In this document: in pieces, positions 52,688 through 64,000 of the stretch
How positions within the stretch are numbered: the stretch's first letter is position 1
Layout of the letters: each line of letters begins with the position of its first letter
Assembly: GCA_039519185.1 (NCBI GenBank)
Contig: CM076849.1
Span: forward strand, 81,949,289-82,013,288
DNA: 64,000 nucleotides
Source of the DNA: Astragalus membranaceus
Taxonomy: Eukaryota > Streptophyta > Magnoliopsida > Fabales > Fabaceae
Direction of reading: 5' to 3'
Notes under the pieces: generated by a model
What the model saw: only the letters and a program-made list of their open reading frames with translations
Databases searched by the model: none
Told to the model about the DNA's origin: nothing
Made by a program: the position numbers and the translations under genes

Positions 52688-55141
52688 GTTTTTTTGGATG
52701 GAAAGTTAACAGATGGGCTTAACAGTAAACGCTTAATATTTGCAAGGGTCATTTTAAAACCTTTTTTTACAGGGGCCTAAATGGATTATAACTATATTTG
52801 CAGTGGCCAAACATATATTTAAGCCTTCTTATAATGCACTACTCTACCATATGGCTATTTATGATCCTTCTCAGACACACCCTCTAGAATGACGTTCTAC
52901 ATACATTAAGAGTGCCAGTTAATGCAATTTACGTTTCAATGAAATTGAAATTCTAAAGAAATATGATCCAACATTTCTCTTACTCTCTCTTTAGATTAGC
53001 GAGGAACAAGAGCTTCACTTCTGTGTTCTTCTCTCAACAATCTCTCTGCCATTCCTTCTTCAAGCTCAATAGCAACCATCATCCCACTTATCTCCCGTTT
53101 TCTCACTTCATTTTCGTTTCCCTTTACTTTTCTAATTCAATATTAGGTTTCCCCCCCCCCCTATTGTTGCACAGCAAAAGGGGCTTCAAAGGAAGATGCA
53201 TCTTACAAGTTAAAGTGTGAAACCAATAAATTTTGGTAATGTCATATCATCTCTTTTGATTCTACTGAATTTTTAGTGGATAAAATTAAAATTTGATACA
53301 AATGATGGCAGCAAGTAGAGTTTATGTAACAATTTAAAATTTCTGTAAATGATAACAGCAACTAAGGTATGGATTATGATTTCAATTCAATTTTGGTAGA
53401 AATCCATCAATAAAAACCACTTTACAAATGAATGTTGCCTTATCGTGTTCCATTACATTTTTTGGTGATTGCAAAAGCATGATGCCTTTGTCACTCTATG
53501 TATATCTATTTTATTTTCTTCAATTTAATTATTTGAATTTTTATAATAGTATTCGTTTAGCGTTTTGTATATTTAAATTTTAGGGACCTACTCCATCGTT
53601 AGAATTTGTATTTGTATTTTTCAGTGGCTCATGATGCATTTTCAGAGAGGTGTTGTTTTCCATCTATTTTATTTTAGGAGTTTTCTTTTGTGTTCCTAAC
53701 TATTTGTTGGGAGTCTTTATAGACTTTTGCAACGCAAAGGTCCAAAAAAAGTAGAAAGACCTTTGGTGGATTTTGTCTACTGATGGTTTGAGTTGTGTAT
53801 ATCTTCTCAGTTGAATATGAATCCAGCTAATTTAAATATAGTAGGGAGATGTAGGAAAAATGAGGAGACATCCAAGTCCAATAATATACATCAATGTAGG
53901 ATACTTATAATTGTAATTATAATTAAAGGAATGATTTTAGTATTTCATCAACAGCATAATATTTTGGTCTAATAGCATGCATAATTTGGTCTACACTAAA
54001 AAGGTAATATATCTATATCTTCTATATTTTTTTTTTTGACAAAATGTTCTATAACTACCTAAGAAGTAAATGTTTTCCAACATTAATCATTAATACAGAA
54101 TTTTAAATTCACTCCATGCACTACTTTCGGTTACTTTTCTCCATAACTACCTATGAAGTTTTTTGTCCTCATAACGGTTTCTTTTGTGAAAATAATTTTT
54201 GCATTAAGGTTTTTGTCCTCATTACACTCTTTCGATGAGAGTATGATTAAGCTAGAAGTCCCTGTACACTTTTCTTTTGTTCTTTCTAATTTATTTTTGG
54301 ATCTTCTATATTCATCGAGAAATTATATGAAGTTGGAAACTGCCCATTTTTTTGTTCTTTCTAAAAAAAATTCTTTGCATATCCTTAGCAGATATATGAA
54401 GTTCATCTCAAAATTTTCTCATGAGTGCACCTTCTTCAGTTCATTATTCTTAATTTTTGCATGCCAAAACAAAAGAAATGAATTTGATAGCTGAGAGGGG
54501 CACTGTAGATGATTAAAGTGGGAGAAAATTTGTCAATGACTTATTTAGAAGGGCGTTGCCTAACGGTAAAATCTCATGGAGGTGTGCCTTAGCAATGCAA
54601 ACCTTGCATTGAGAGTATGCTATTTGTCCCCCGATAGATAGGGAAAGAAATAATCATTGGTGGAAGGAATAAATGTACACTATCAACCGGGAGGTTGGGA
54701 TAACAATAATCAATGGTATTGCATTATTATGTTTTCATTTGTTTTTGGTTTTTCTTAGTTATAGTTTTCCGGTGTTGTCTTTTGATAGAGATTAATTTGT
54801 TGTTTATATCTATAAAAAAATTGAGAATTAAAATGAGGAATTTGGCAATTGGCATCTATTCGTAAATATTTTGTTGTTACAATATTTATATGTTTAAAAT
54901 AATGAGCTTACCTAAAAAATGTGTTGTTCCAATGAAAAAATAATGTGCTTTTATTATGTAGCTCATCGGTGGCATCAATATTATTTGTTAATAGAAATTT
55001 TTAGGCATGGAACACTGCAAGTACTTACAAATTCAAGGACCAGTCACTTACAAATTTTTGGTTTAACAATCTGTTTAGAAGGTCATTTTCACCGAAAAAT
55101 ATAATGTAGCATATTCGAATACAATATTTATGATATATTTT
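52688..55141. other. AT-rich DNA, no supported gene
   Basis: Contains a CT-rich stretch near 53000-53100, a C run near 53151-53161 and poly-T runs. Several short frames, none with recognisable content. Confidence 0.5.
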
Positions 55142-55448
55142 AGGGTAAAATATGTTTTTAGTCCCTACAAAATCGGCTCCTTCTAAGTTTAGTCCCTACA
55201 TTAACGAAATAGGTGTTTTGGTCCTCATCTTATTTTTCATTTTCAATTTTAGTCCCTCATGGCTTTTAATAGCGCTTCAAAACTTTTAATAGCGCTTATA
55301 AAAGGTCAAAAAAATGCTATTAAAAGTCATGAGGGACTAAAATTGAAAACGACAAAATAAGATGAGGACCAAAACGCCTATTTCGTTAATGTAGGGACTA
55401 AACTTAGAAGGAGCCGATTTTGTAGGGACTAAAAACATATTTAACCCT
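55142..55448. mobile_element. Foldback MITE, 307 bp
   Basis: Two arms of about 140 bp in near-perfect inverted orientation. Ends AGGGTAAAATATG and CATATTTAACCCT. Flanked by ATATTTT on both sides (55135-55141, 55449-55455). Internal text 'tttagtccctac' is typical of abundant legume MITEs. No coding capacity. Confidence 0.88.
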
Positions 55449-55455
55449 ATATTTT

Positions 55456-57133
55456 AATATAATATTTATTACTTTCTCCTTTAATATGTTATAACAAGTG
55501 TTTGATAAAAACTTATAAATAGAGATATAATTTTATTAAGTCAGACTAAATTTAAATAACATAATATCACTATTTAACTAACTATTGGAGAATATTTTAA
55601 TAAAATTCTATATTAATATAAATTTAAGAGTTAAATATGTTTTTTGTCCACATACAATTTGAGAATTTTATAGTATAAAATATTATAAATGATTGAGATT
55701 TTGTATTGGTTGATACCATCTCAACCACTCAAAGAATTTAGTATTATATGATACGGTCAATTTGGCTGATTGACTGGTGAGTGATTTTCATGATCCTTCA
55801 CCTTATAAAGCACCTACTATTTAACTTTTTTTTGACAATCACCGTTTAATTTGTAATGTATCTTTATCAAATTTTGCATTAATATTATTTTAACATAGTG
55901 TTTATATATTTTTTGAGTCAAAAAACATAAAATTTATAGTTTTTTAGTATATACCGTGCGTAGCACGGGCCTACATATTACATGATTTTTTTTTAATTCA
56001 TTACCTGTTCTGAATAGAATTTTCTGATGTAAGTAAATTTGTTTAAAAATTGTGTGATAAAATCTTAACTCATATTAATAGTTTCTTATGTGTACAAGAG
56101 TATTTTGTACTATAATATATTGTAATGTATAAAGCATATCATTGTGTTTCAATTCAATCCATGGAACCATAAGTCATTTTATGTTACAAATGTCATTTTA
56201 TTTTATAATATCTTACAATATCATAACTGGATTTAATTATTTATCAACCATAGCCAATTTTATTTTAAGTTACTAAAACTCACTTAACAATTTTTAATTT
56301 ACAATATCTTTGAATGATATATTATTCAATATAAATTTTCAACAAAACTTTTTCCCGATGGCACAGGTTTGGATACTAGTAATAAATATAAATGGAACAG
56401 TTGTATGGTCAAATCCCACAATACGTATAAAGCTATATTAATGCATTTATTCCTATTATTAATGATACATAATTATAGGTATGAATGCATTAATAGTGAA
56501 TCTTTATCTATTACTAATGCATTTATACCGACTATTAATACACTGTCTTTATCGGTGACTAAACCTGACTGACCGGTGATTCTTCCTTTCAACAGAATTT
56601 TTGCCATAAATTGATAGTTTTATAATAATCACTCTAATTATTGTTGGATTTGACTTATAATTGTTGCATTTATTTCTCTTATTAATATACAAATACAAAT
56701 ATAAAAATTTAACAACATTATTATATTTTCCAAAGCTATATATATAATGAAAAGGATGGTGGTTCTACTTCTTCACTAGAAATAAAATATAAGGTGAAAT
56801 CATACAAAATGACTTTTCACATATATCAATCTTATCTTCTTGGGGTTTCATGTATACTGCTAGTCTTGGTTTCATGTAAGGGAGAATTGATATCGTTTTA
56901 TCTTGAGTTCTCATATCAATATATTATGACTTAAAAACTACTTTATTAAGTTTCTTAAGTTAAACATAGTGGTTGGTTTAGTGCATAATTAAAAACAACA
57001 TTGCATTTGAATTGTTAAAGAAAATGAAGAAATCTCACTGCATAAAATTTGTAACTTTGGCTTGTTTTAAGATTTGTTACTAGTTTGGAGACTCCAACAT
57101 CAGTGCCTCGCAATAAAATAAAGTGTTGGGACT
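55456..57133. other. AT-rich DNA, no supported gene
   Basis: Near 55954-55968 the word CCGTGCGTAGCACGG forms a perfect short hairpin like those near Helitron 3' ends, but no CTRR end follows at the expected distance. Nothing else recognised. Confidence 0.4.
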
Positions 57134-57813
57134 TGTAACACCCTAATATTTCTATCAAAATAGAAATACTAAGATCCACGAAATGGCAAACATCAGAGTA
57201 ATACTTCCTGTTTAGATATTGAACACAACTAAAATTTTTCTCGATGATTAACATCAACAGTCTTACATTCCATAATTCAATTAAAACCAGATAGGTTCCA
57301 TGTCTTTCAATATCTTTATAACCTAGTGTTCAATACCATCACAAGAAAAGCGGAAACGATTACATAGCTTAAAACAAATTCAAGTCACATTATCGAGTTA
57401 CAAAGACAACAAGGAAATCCAATATCATAGAAAAAAGGATCAAGTCTTCTAACTTCTCCTCTAGCACGTCACCTACTCGTGCCTCGTCGCTTTCTTCTTT
57501 CTCTGTTTCTCTGTAAAACAACAACATATAATGGGTGAGATAAACATTATCTCAGTGAGTCCTACCGTAACCTCTCACAATAACTCTCGGTCCATTTATT
57601 TCCTTTTCCTTACTTAAATCGTAGTCCATATGGGGCCTACGTGCATATGTATTTTCCTTTCATGCCATAGCCATCTTCGGTAATGACCACGCCTTTACCG
57701 TCGAACCTCTCCACTAGTTTACACTAGCTTCAAACCTCTAAGGCCTAGGTTCTGGGGCTCATGACTTCCCCTCCCCTAGTGTACTAATCTACTGGGTCGT
57801 CACCCATCCTCTG

Positions 57814-57868
<55 letters not shown>

Positions 57869-59441
57869 ACCTTGAAAGAACATTTAGTTCCATTACCTTT
57901 AAACAATTAATTGAGCATTTAGTTCCATGACCCATGCCCACTCGCGTGCACTACTATTCGGTTTTTGAAACATTTATAGATTTGAAGATAATTTCCAAAA
58001 CCATTTTTGAACATGTCAAAAAAAATGTCTTAAAAGTGAAAATTCATCACAAAGGGTTGGAAAGGAGATTAGAAGAGGTTTAGAATCAAAAGGAGCGACG
58101 AAACGAGAATTCGGTGTCCGGTGACAGAGCTCACGCACGGTCCGTGTGCCCTAGGCGCACGACCCGTGCCCACTGGACCTTGTTTTAAAAACCATTTTGC
58201 GAACATGGCGCACGATCTGTGTGCCCTAGGCGCATGATTCGTGCGCTTCTGTTTGAGCACCATTTCATTCCGCTTTTCTCATTTTCGAAATTCCGTTCTA
58301 GTCCAATCCGTATTCCGATCAATATCCAACGAAAACATAAACAATATCAAGCAATATTCCAGTCAATCCAGTCCATACAATCACATATAAAATTCGATAA
58401 AAACCGTAAAACGTTATTTTTTTGAAAACGGTTTTCGACTCTTAAAACTTTTCGAAACGAAATGCACTTCAAAACCGATCACATGACAATCATTTCATAA
58501 ATACAAAATGATCCTAAGCGTGAGTAGAACTCACCGTTTTGACGAACTCGGGAGAAATCACGTCCTCACACGAAACGACCGAATCGTAACCTCTCGAACG
58601 ATCCACGTAATCACGAACTCGCACCGAACGGGTCTAGACTTCGAAACTGAACTTCTAACACTTCTAAATTAGAAACTCAACAGCTTTGATTCTGAACCTA
58701 AGTTCCTTGGCTACTGAATTTCTTCTCCTACTACTCAAACCAACCATGCATCACTAGTTATACCTCAAGCTAGCTCCCATTTGGCCATGCAATGCTTCAA
58801 AGTGCTCAAAGCTCCATTTCTTCCCTTTGAGCTTCCAAATTTTGAAAATGGTAGATAGACAAGGAGGGTGAATCAGATGATGAAATTGGTATCAAATGAA
58901 AGAGAAAAGAAAATGGGGAAGATTGGTACCAATTTTGCTTGCATGCACCAAGGTTGAAGGAATCTTTCTCTTCTCCTTCCTCTTCTCCCTTTCGCCCTCC
59001 TCTCTCCCTCACTCTATGATTTCTGAAAGTTTCTGGTTTCTGGTGAAGTGAGGTGCTGGGCAAGGCTTTAAGTGGATGGGAAATGACCAAAATGCCATCC
59101 ACTTAGCTCCTCACCTTAGTTTACTTCTAATTAACCACTAACTCATAATTAACTTCTAATTAAATTGTGATTGTGGTCTTATGGAGTTAAGGAGTATGTT
59201 TTGGTGTTGAGTAATTTGGGTCAGGGTTCGAAAGATATGGAAATGACCAAAATACCCCTGGTCCCCTAATCCTCACATAATTCTATTTCTACCTCAAAAC
59301 GACCATGTAATTCATACTATTAGCAACTAAATGTTGCTTTCACGCTTTTAACATGTCCATGACTTGAATTATTATTTTATCGAATAACAATTCGCTAGTT
59401 AATTTCTCAAAACAAAATTAACAGAAATTAGAGATGTTACA
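57134..59441 (-). repeat. 3' LTR of element C
   Basis: 2308 bp, TGTAACATCTC at its 5' tip (59441) and GGGTGTTACA at its 3' tip (57134). Contains an AT dinucleotide run (about 57815-57866) and several degenerate GCGCACGACCCGTGC words (58130-58245), like element A. The 98-codon frame at 58806-59102 is not considered a gene. Confidence 0.88.
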
Positions 59442-59490
59442 ATCACCCCAACTTTTTAAATTTTGTCCTCAAAATTGAACAAAACATACC

Positions 59491-62400
59491 TCATGAAAAT
59501 AGATTCGGATATCTAGCTCGCATGTCGTCCTCCAATTCCCATGTAGCTTCCTCGATCGCAAATCCATCCCAAATCACTTTGACAATGGGAATTGTCCTCG
59601 TCCGAAGCGTCTTCTCGCCACGTTCCATGATGTAACTAGGATGAGGTTGAAAAGACAAATCCGGCCTAAGGTCAATCGTCTCGAAACTCAACGACTGACT
59701 CGGATCGGAAATGTATTTCCTTAGCTTAGACACATGGAATACATCATGAAGATTGGACAAAGTTGGAGGTAAGGCAATACGGTAAGCTACTAGCCCAATT
59801 CGCTCGATAATTTGGAAGGGTCCAATATACCGAGGACTGAGCTTCTTCGCCCGCAATGCTCTACCGGTACCAATCGTTGGAGAAACTCTCAAAAATACAT
59901 GGTCACCAGACTCAAACTCTAGTGGCCTTCTTCTCTTATCCGTGAAACTTTTCTGTCTACACCGGGCAGCCTTCATTCTTTCTCTGATTTGCCGAACCTT
60001 TTCAGTTGTCTCACGAACCAAATTGGGCCCTAACAGTCGATCTTCACCGACATCCCACCAACACAGTGGTGTTATGCACTTCCTCCCATACAGGGCTTCA
60101 AATGGAGCCATTCTGATACTGGAATGATAGCTATTGTTATAAGCGAACTCCACCAATGGCAGGTGATCCTCCCATTTTCTTCTGTTATCAAGCACACAAG
60201 CCCGATGCATATCTTCTAAGTCTGAATAGTCCTCTCTGTCTGACCATCTGTCTGCGGATGATAAGCGGTACTAATGAACACCCTTATTCCCAAGGCTTGG
60301 TTTAAAGCTTTCCAAAATCGAGAAGTGAACTTTGGATCGCGATCTGACACAATACTTGTAGAAACTCCATGAAACCTTACTATACTCTTCAGATATTCTT
60401 CTGCTAACTGGGAAACTTTATTGTTCGAACGGACAAGAATAAAATGAGCTGATTTGGTTAGACGATCCACAACAACCCAGATGGAATCGTTACCGGCTTG
60501 GGACCTTCGCAATCCCATCACAAAGTCCATAGAAATATCTTCCCATTTCCATACTGGCACATTCAACGGCTGCAACTGACCAGCAGGCTTCTGGTGCTCT
60601 GCCTTAACCCTTTGGCAAGTTAGGCATCGAGACACAAATTCTGCAATCTCTACATTCACCCCTGGCCACCAGTACATCTGTTTCAAATCCCGATACATCT
60701 TGGTAGATCTAGGATGTATGGAATATTGACTCCGATGTGCTTCCTCCAACACTTGCCTTTTCAAGTCATCATTCTTCGGCACACAAATTCTACTGTCGAA
60801 GCAAATAATTCCATCACTATCTTCGGTAAAATTCGGTAACCTTCTTTGGGCTTGCAACTGTACATCAATTTCTTGAGCTGAGCGAATCAGATTTCTCAAT
60901 AAACTCGAAATCTGGATATGACTCAACACTAACCGGTTCGTCCTTTGCTTTACATTCAACTTTAAATCTCTGAAAGACTCTAGCAGCTTTATCTCAAGCA
61001 TCATTAACTCTGCCGTGTGAATAGATTTCCTACTCAACGCATCAGCTACGACATTGGCCTTCTTCCCGGGATGATACTTCAACTCGAAGTCATAATCCTT
61101 CAGAAACTCAACCCATCTTCTCTGCCTATTATTCAGCTCCTTTTGGTCAAACAGATACTTAAGGCTCTTGTGATCACTAAAAACTTCGAAACGAGAACCG
61201 TATAGGTAATGTCTCCAAATCTCTAGAGCATACACAATTGCTGCTAACTCTAAGTCATGAGTTGGGTAATTCTCTTCATGAGGCTTCAACTGTCTGGAGG
61301 CATAAGCAACCACTTGTTGATTCTGCATTAAAACACACCCTAAACCCTTCCCAGAGGCATCTCTGTAAATTTGGAATCCCAGTGACGGATCTGGAAGAAT
61401 TAGGATCGGAGCAGATGTCAACCTACTTTTCAACTCTTGAAAACTTTCCTCACAATCGGAACTCCATTCAAACGGCTGACCCTTGCGAGTTAACCGAGTA
61501 AGTGGAAGAACTAACCGTGAGAATCCTTCAATAAACCTTCGATAATAACCAGCTAGACCTAAGAAACTTCTTATTTCGGTCACAGACGTTGGGTGTTCCC
61601 AACTCAACACTGCTTCTACCTTACTAGGATCCACTGCGACTCCCGACTGAGATATCACATGACCCAGAAACTTTACTTCAGGCATCCAGAAATCACACTT
61701 TGAGGGCTTTGCATACAACTTCTTCTCTCGGAGTACATTCAGAACAATTCGGAGATGCTGGACATGCTCCTCAATGGTCTTCGAGTACACCAAGATATCA
61801 TCGATGAATACCACTACAAACTAATCTAGGTACGGGAGGAAGACTCTGTTCATGTAATCCATGAATACCGCGGGAGCATTAGTTAAACCGAAGGGCATCA
61901 CTACAAACTCGTAATATCCATACCGAGTACGGAAAGCTGTCTTCGGAAAATCTAAGACTCTCACTTTTATCTGATGATAACCCGACCTCAGATCAATTTT
62001 AGAAAACACTGCAGCACCTCGAAGTTGATCGAGCAAATCGTCTATCCTTGGTAGAGGATACTTATTCTTGACAGTTACCTTGTTCAATTGGCGGTAATCA
62101 ATACACAGTCGCATGCTCCCGTCCCTCTTCTTGACAAGCAATACCGGAGCACCCCATGGCGAAGCACTAGGCCGGACAAACTTCTTTGATATCAATTCTT
62201 CCAGTTGAAACTTTAATTCCTTTAATTCTAAATGAGACATTCTATATGGGGCAATAGAGATTGGCCCTGTGCCTAGAACCAACTCTATTGAGAATTCCAC
62301 CTCACGGTCTGGAGGTAAGGAGGAAACTTCATCCGGAAAAACATCCAGAAATTCATTAACAACTTGTACAGAGGACAAATCTAAACCAGTTTCAGTCGGT

Positions 62401-62786
62401 GCAGACAACAAAATAACATAAGCTTCCGCACCTTGAAATAGAGATTGATTTGCCGATGTGAAGGAAATAATTGCTTCAGAATTTGACTTCGGTAGCTCAA
62501 CTGATTCCGAGGCAAAACTGACAGTCCTATTAAAACAGTCGATGGTGACATGATTTGCTGTCATCCAGTTCATACCCAAAACGACGTCCATACCTCTCAT
62601 GGGTAAACAAATAAAGTCTATAACGAAGTTTCTGTCTCCTATGACCAGAAGACAACTCTGACATAAAGACTGGGTCTGGACGCGACCCTTGGCAGCAGTT
62701 AAAATAGTTATTGGTTCGGAAAGCGAAGACAAGGCTAATCCCAACCGGTCAACACATGCTTGAGAAATAAAACAATGTGTAGCACC
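59491..62786 (-). pseudogene. Pol remnant of element C (protease to chromodomain)
   Basis: Starts mid-motif with GATHCFISQACV of the protease at 62786 and continues through RT, RNase H, integrase and chromodomain (ATWELEDD) to a stop at 59491. A TAG at 61821-61823 replaces a glutamine just before the FIDD active site of RT. A lost T near 60217 shifts the frame shortly after the catalytic glutamate block QTDGQTER of integrase. Otherwise very similar to elements A and B, so inactivation is fairly recent. Confidence 0.9.
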
Positions 62787-63902
62787 TGTTGCGCCCGAAA
62801 AATCCGGTTCGGGACTTTTCGTTTGACAACGTGGAAAAAGTTTGGAGCCGCCGCCAATATTTTAATTTTAAGACCAAAACATTGAAAAAAGGTCTTTGAA
62901 AAGGCGGATGGTCTTTTTGAAAACTAGAGATGTAGGTTCGGGGGTCGGTTAGGTACGGGGAAGGGATTAGCACCCCGCACCTCCTTTCTACCGAAAGGGA
63001 ACCATTAACTTGATGTGTGGTTTGGACAAAAGTTTGAGTTTGAAAGCGGTTTATTCTACTTCTTTTCTTTTCTTTAGGAGTTTGTTTTATTGAAAACGAG
63101 GGGGAAAGGGATATTTTTGGTTATCTTTGAAAATCAGGACAAAACAAAGATTTTTTAAGAGTGTGCTTGACGGGACAGGACCCCGCTCCTACGTACCCTC
63201 ACTGGAAGAGGGATCAAAGCTACGTAGTTCTCGGTTTTTGGTTTTGAAAAAGGATTGAGCTTTCGCGAAGACCGAACAACAACGGTTAGAATGGTCTCGC
63301 TACTAACTCCTTTTGAAAACAACATCATCATTAACAACCTAATCGGCAACGGCGCGATTGGTGTTTAATGACAATTGGTTTATTTTTGAGAAATGAATAA
63401 GTTTTCGAAAATGGGATAGAGCTTTTGCGAAGACCGAACAACAACGGTTAGAATGGTCTCGCTAATAACTCCTTTTGAAAACAATATCATCATTAACGAC
63501 CTAATCGGCAACGGCGCGATTGGTGTTTAATGACGATTGATTTATTTTTGTTTTGAAAGTAAAAGTTTCTTTTTGTTTTGAAATGATTTTAGGAAATGGG
63601 TTTTAGAAAAGGAGTAGAACATTTCAAGTCAATTCTAAATCCATAACCAAATGCAAATGAATGAATAATACTCAAGCAAACATGAACATATCATTCATTA
63701 ACCAAGATTAAACATGCCCATACAATCAAAGGATTCAATTATTAAAGATGCAAAACAAAGTTCTCAAAGTAATTGTGTGTGTGCGAGAAGGATTGTATTT
63801 ACCCTAATGGCTCTATGCTACAACATGCATGTAGACTTACGTCTCCATTAGGAGGTCATACAAGTGGAGAGGAGGGCACACAATCAAGTCAAGACGTTTA
63901 TG
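62787..63902 (-). repeat. Ogre-like LTR, minus orientation, partial
   Basis: Begins TGTTGCGCCCG, the reverse complement of the 3' tip of the solo LTR (48472), and follows it through the TACGTAGGAGCGGG and CGTCAAGC segments. Two tandem copies of about 162 bp lie at roughly 63257-63540 (core GAAGACCGAACAACAACGG). The 64-codon frame here is not a gene. The other end of the LTR is not reached or is interrupted at 63903. Confidence 0.75.
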
Positions 63903-64000
63903 TAACACCCCGATTTCAACATTTCTATTATCTTCTGTGATTTTTGTGTCGATGTGCGTTATAGTAATTATTATGATAATTTAGTGAATGTTCAATTTGT
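63903..64000 (+). repeat. Possible start of another LTR
   Basis: TGTAACACCCCGATTTC at 63903 has the form of a chromovirus LTR start or the reverse of an LTR end. Too little sequence remains to decide. Confidence 0.3.

Larger units (their letters stand above)
57134..62786 (-). mobile_element. Decayed Tekay/Del-type chromovirus, element C (truncated)
   Basis: Minus-strand element with its 3' LTR (57134-59441), polypurine tract and pol from protease to chromodomain. The 5' LTR and gag are missing, because the sequence stops in the protease codons at 62786, where an Ogre-like LTR begins. One nonsense codon and one frameshift mark it as dead. Closest to elements A and B in sequence. Confidence 0.88.

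Noticed and set aside
54540..54640. tRNA-like or SINE-like text (GGGCGTTGCCTAACGG)
   Set aside because: Only a weak A-box-like start; no B box, no cloverleaf and no poly-A/T tail at the expected distance.
55954..55968. Helitron 3' end (CCGTGCGTAGCACGG hairpin)
   Set aside because: No CTRR terminus within about 15 bp and no TC start paired with it; kept only as a note.
58806..59102. 98-codon frame in the LTR of element C
   Set aside because: Low-complexity GA-rich content inside a noncoding LTR; equivalent positions in A and B have no such frame.

Overview
The window looks like heterochromatin-rich nuclear DNA of a dicot plant, probably a legume. The legume call is an inference from the Ogre-like long LTR, the foldback MITE types and the style of the chromoviruses. 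No complete ordinary host gene is visible. Almost everything is transposon or endogenous-virus sequence, with scraps of host exons carried inside transposons. Positions were read by eye, so ends not fixed by a TSD or splice site may be off by a few bases.

Layout. (1) 1-8998, minus strand: an endogenous caulimovirid-like pararetrovirus. In its own 5'-3' order it has a frameshifted 30K movement protein, a long 982-codon ORF with two CCHC knuckles, an intergenic promoter with three 57-bp repeats and a TATA box, a long leader with a tRNA-Met primer site, and an open capsid/zinc-finger/protease ORF that runs off the left edge. (2) 9062-9650: a chromovirus integrase scrap. (3) 10972-20145: a non-autonomous CACTA transposon (TSD ACA) carrying a tRNA-Arg(ACG) gene and a 2.3-kb unit present three times in tandem. 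Each unit holds captured exons of an NDR/NDL-family gene and of a poly(ADP-ribose) glycohydrolase gene. (4) 20395-22068: a copia-type LTR and the first exon of a probable GRAM-domain (UPF0664/WBP2-like) host gene. (5) 22069-30876: a young, intact Tekay/Del-type chromovirus (TSD CTAAG). (6) 31536-49772: a second CACTA of the same family in the opposite orientation (TSD TAC). It carries tRNA-Arg(ACG) at the same end plus fragments of an RD19-type cysteine protease, a LysM receptor kinase, an alcohol dehydrogenase-like gene and an aldo/keto reductase. Inside it lies a 3.5-kb Ogre-like solo LTR (TSD CTATT), and inside that a second intact chromovirus, 36287-45032 (TSD CATCA). (7) 49885-52167: the 3' end of a copia element. 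(8) 52271-57133: MITEs and AT-rich DNA. (9) 57134-62786, minus strand: a decayed chromovirus, broken in its protease codons by another Ogre-like LTR that reaches towards the right edge.

How the parts work together. The two intact chromoviruses each encode gag, protease, RT, RNase H, integrase and a chromodomain in one 1.46-kcodon frame. They are nearly identical in protein but have clearly different LTRs. Neither CACTA copy shows a transposase, so both would need one supplied in trans. The shared tRNA gene and the captured host exons, nearly all in one orientation behind a CT-rich leader, make this CACTA family the most unusual feature of the window.
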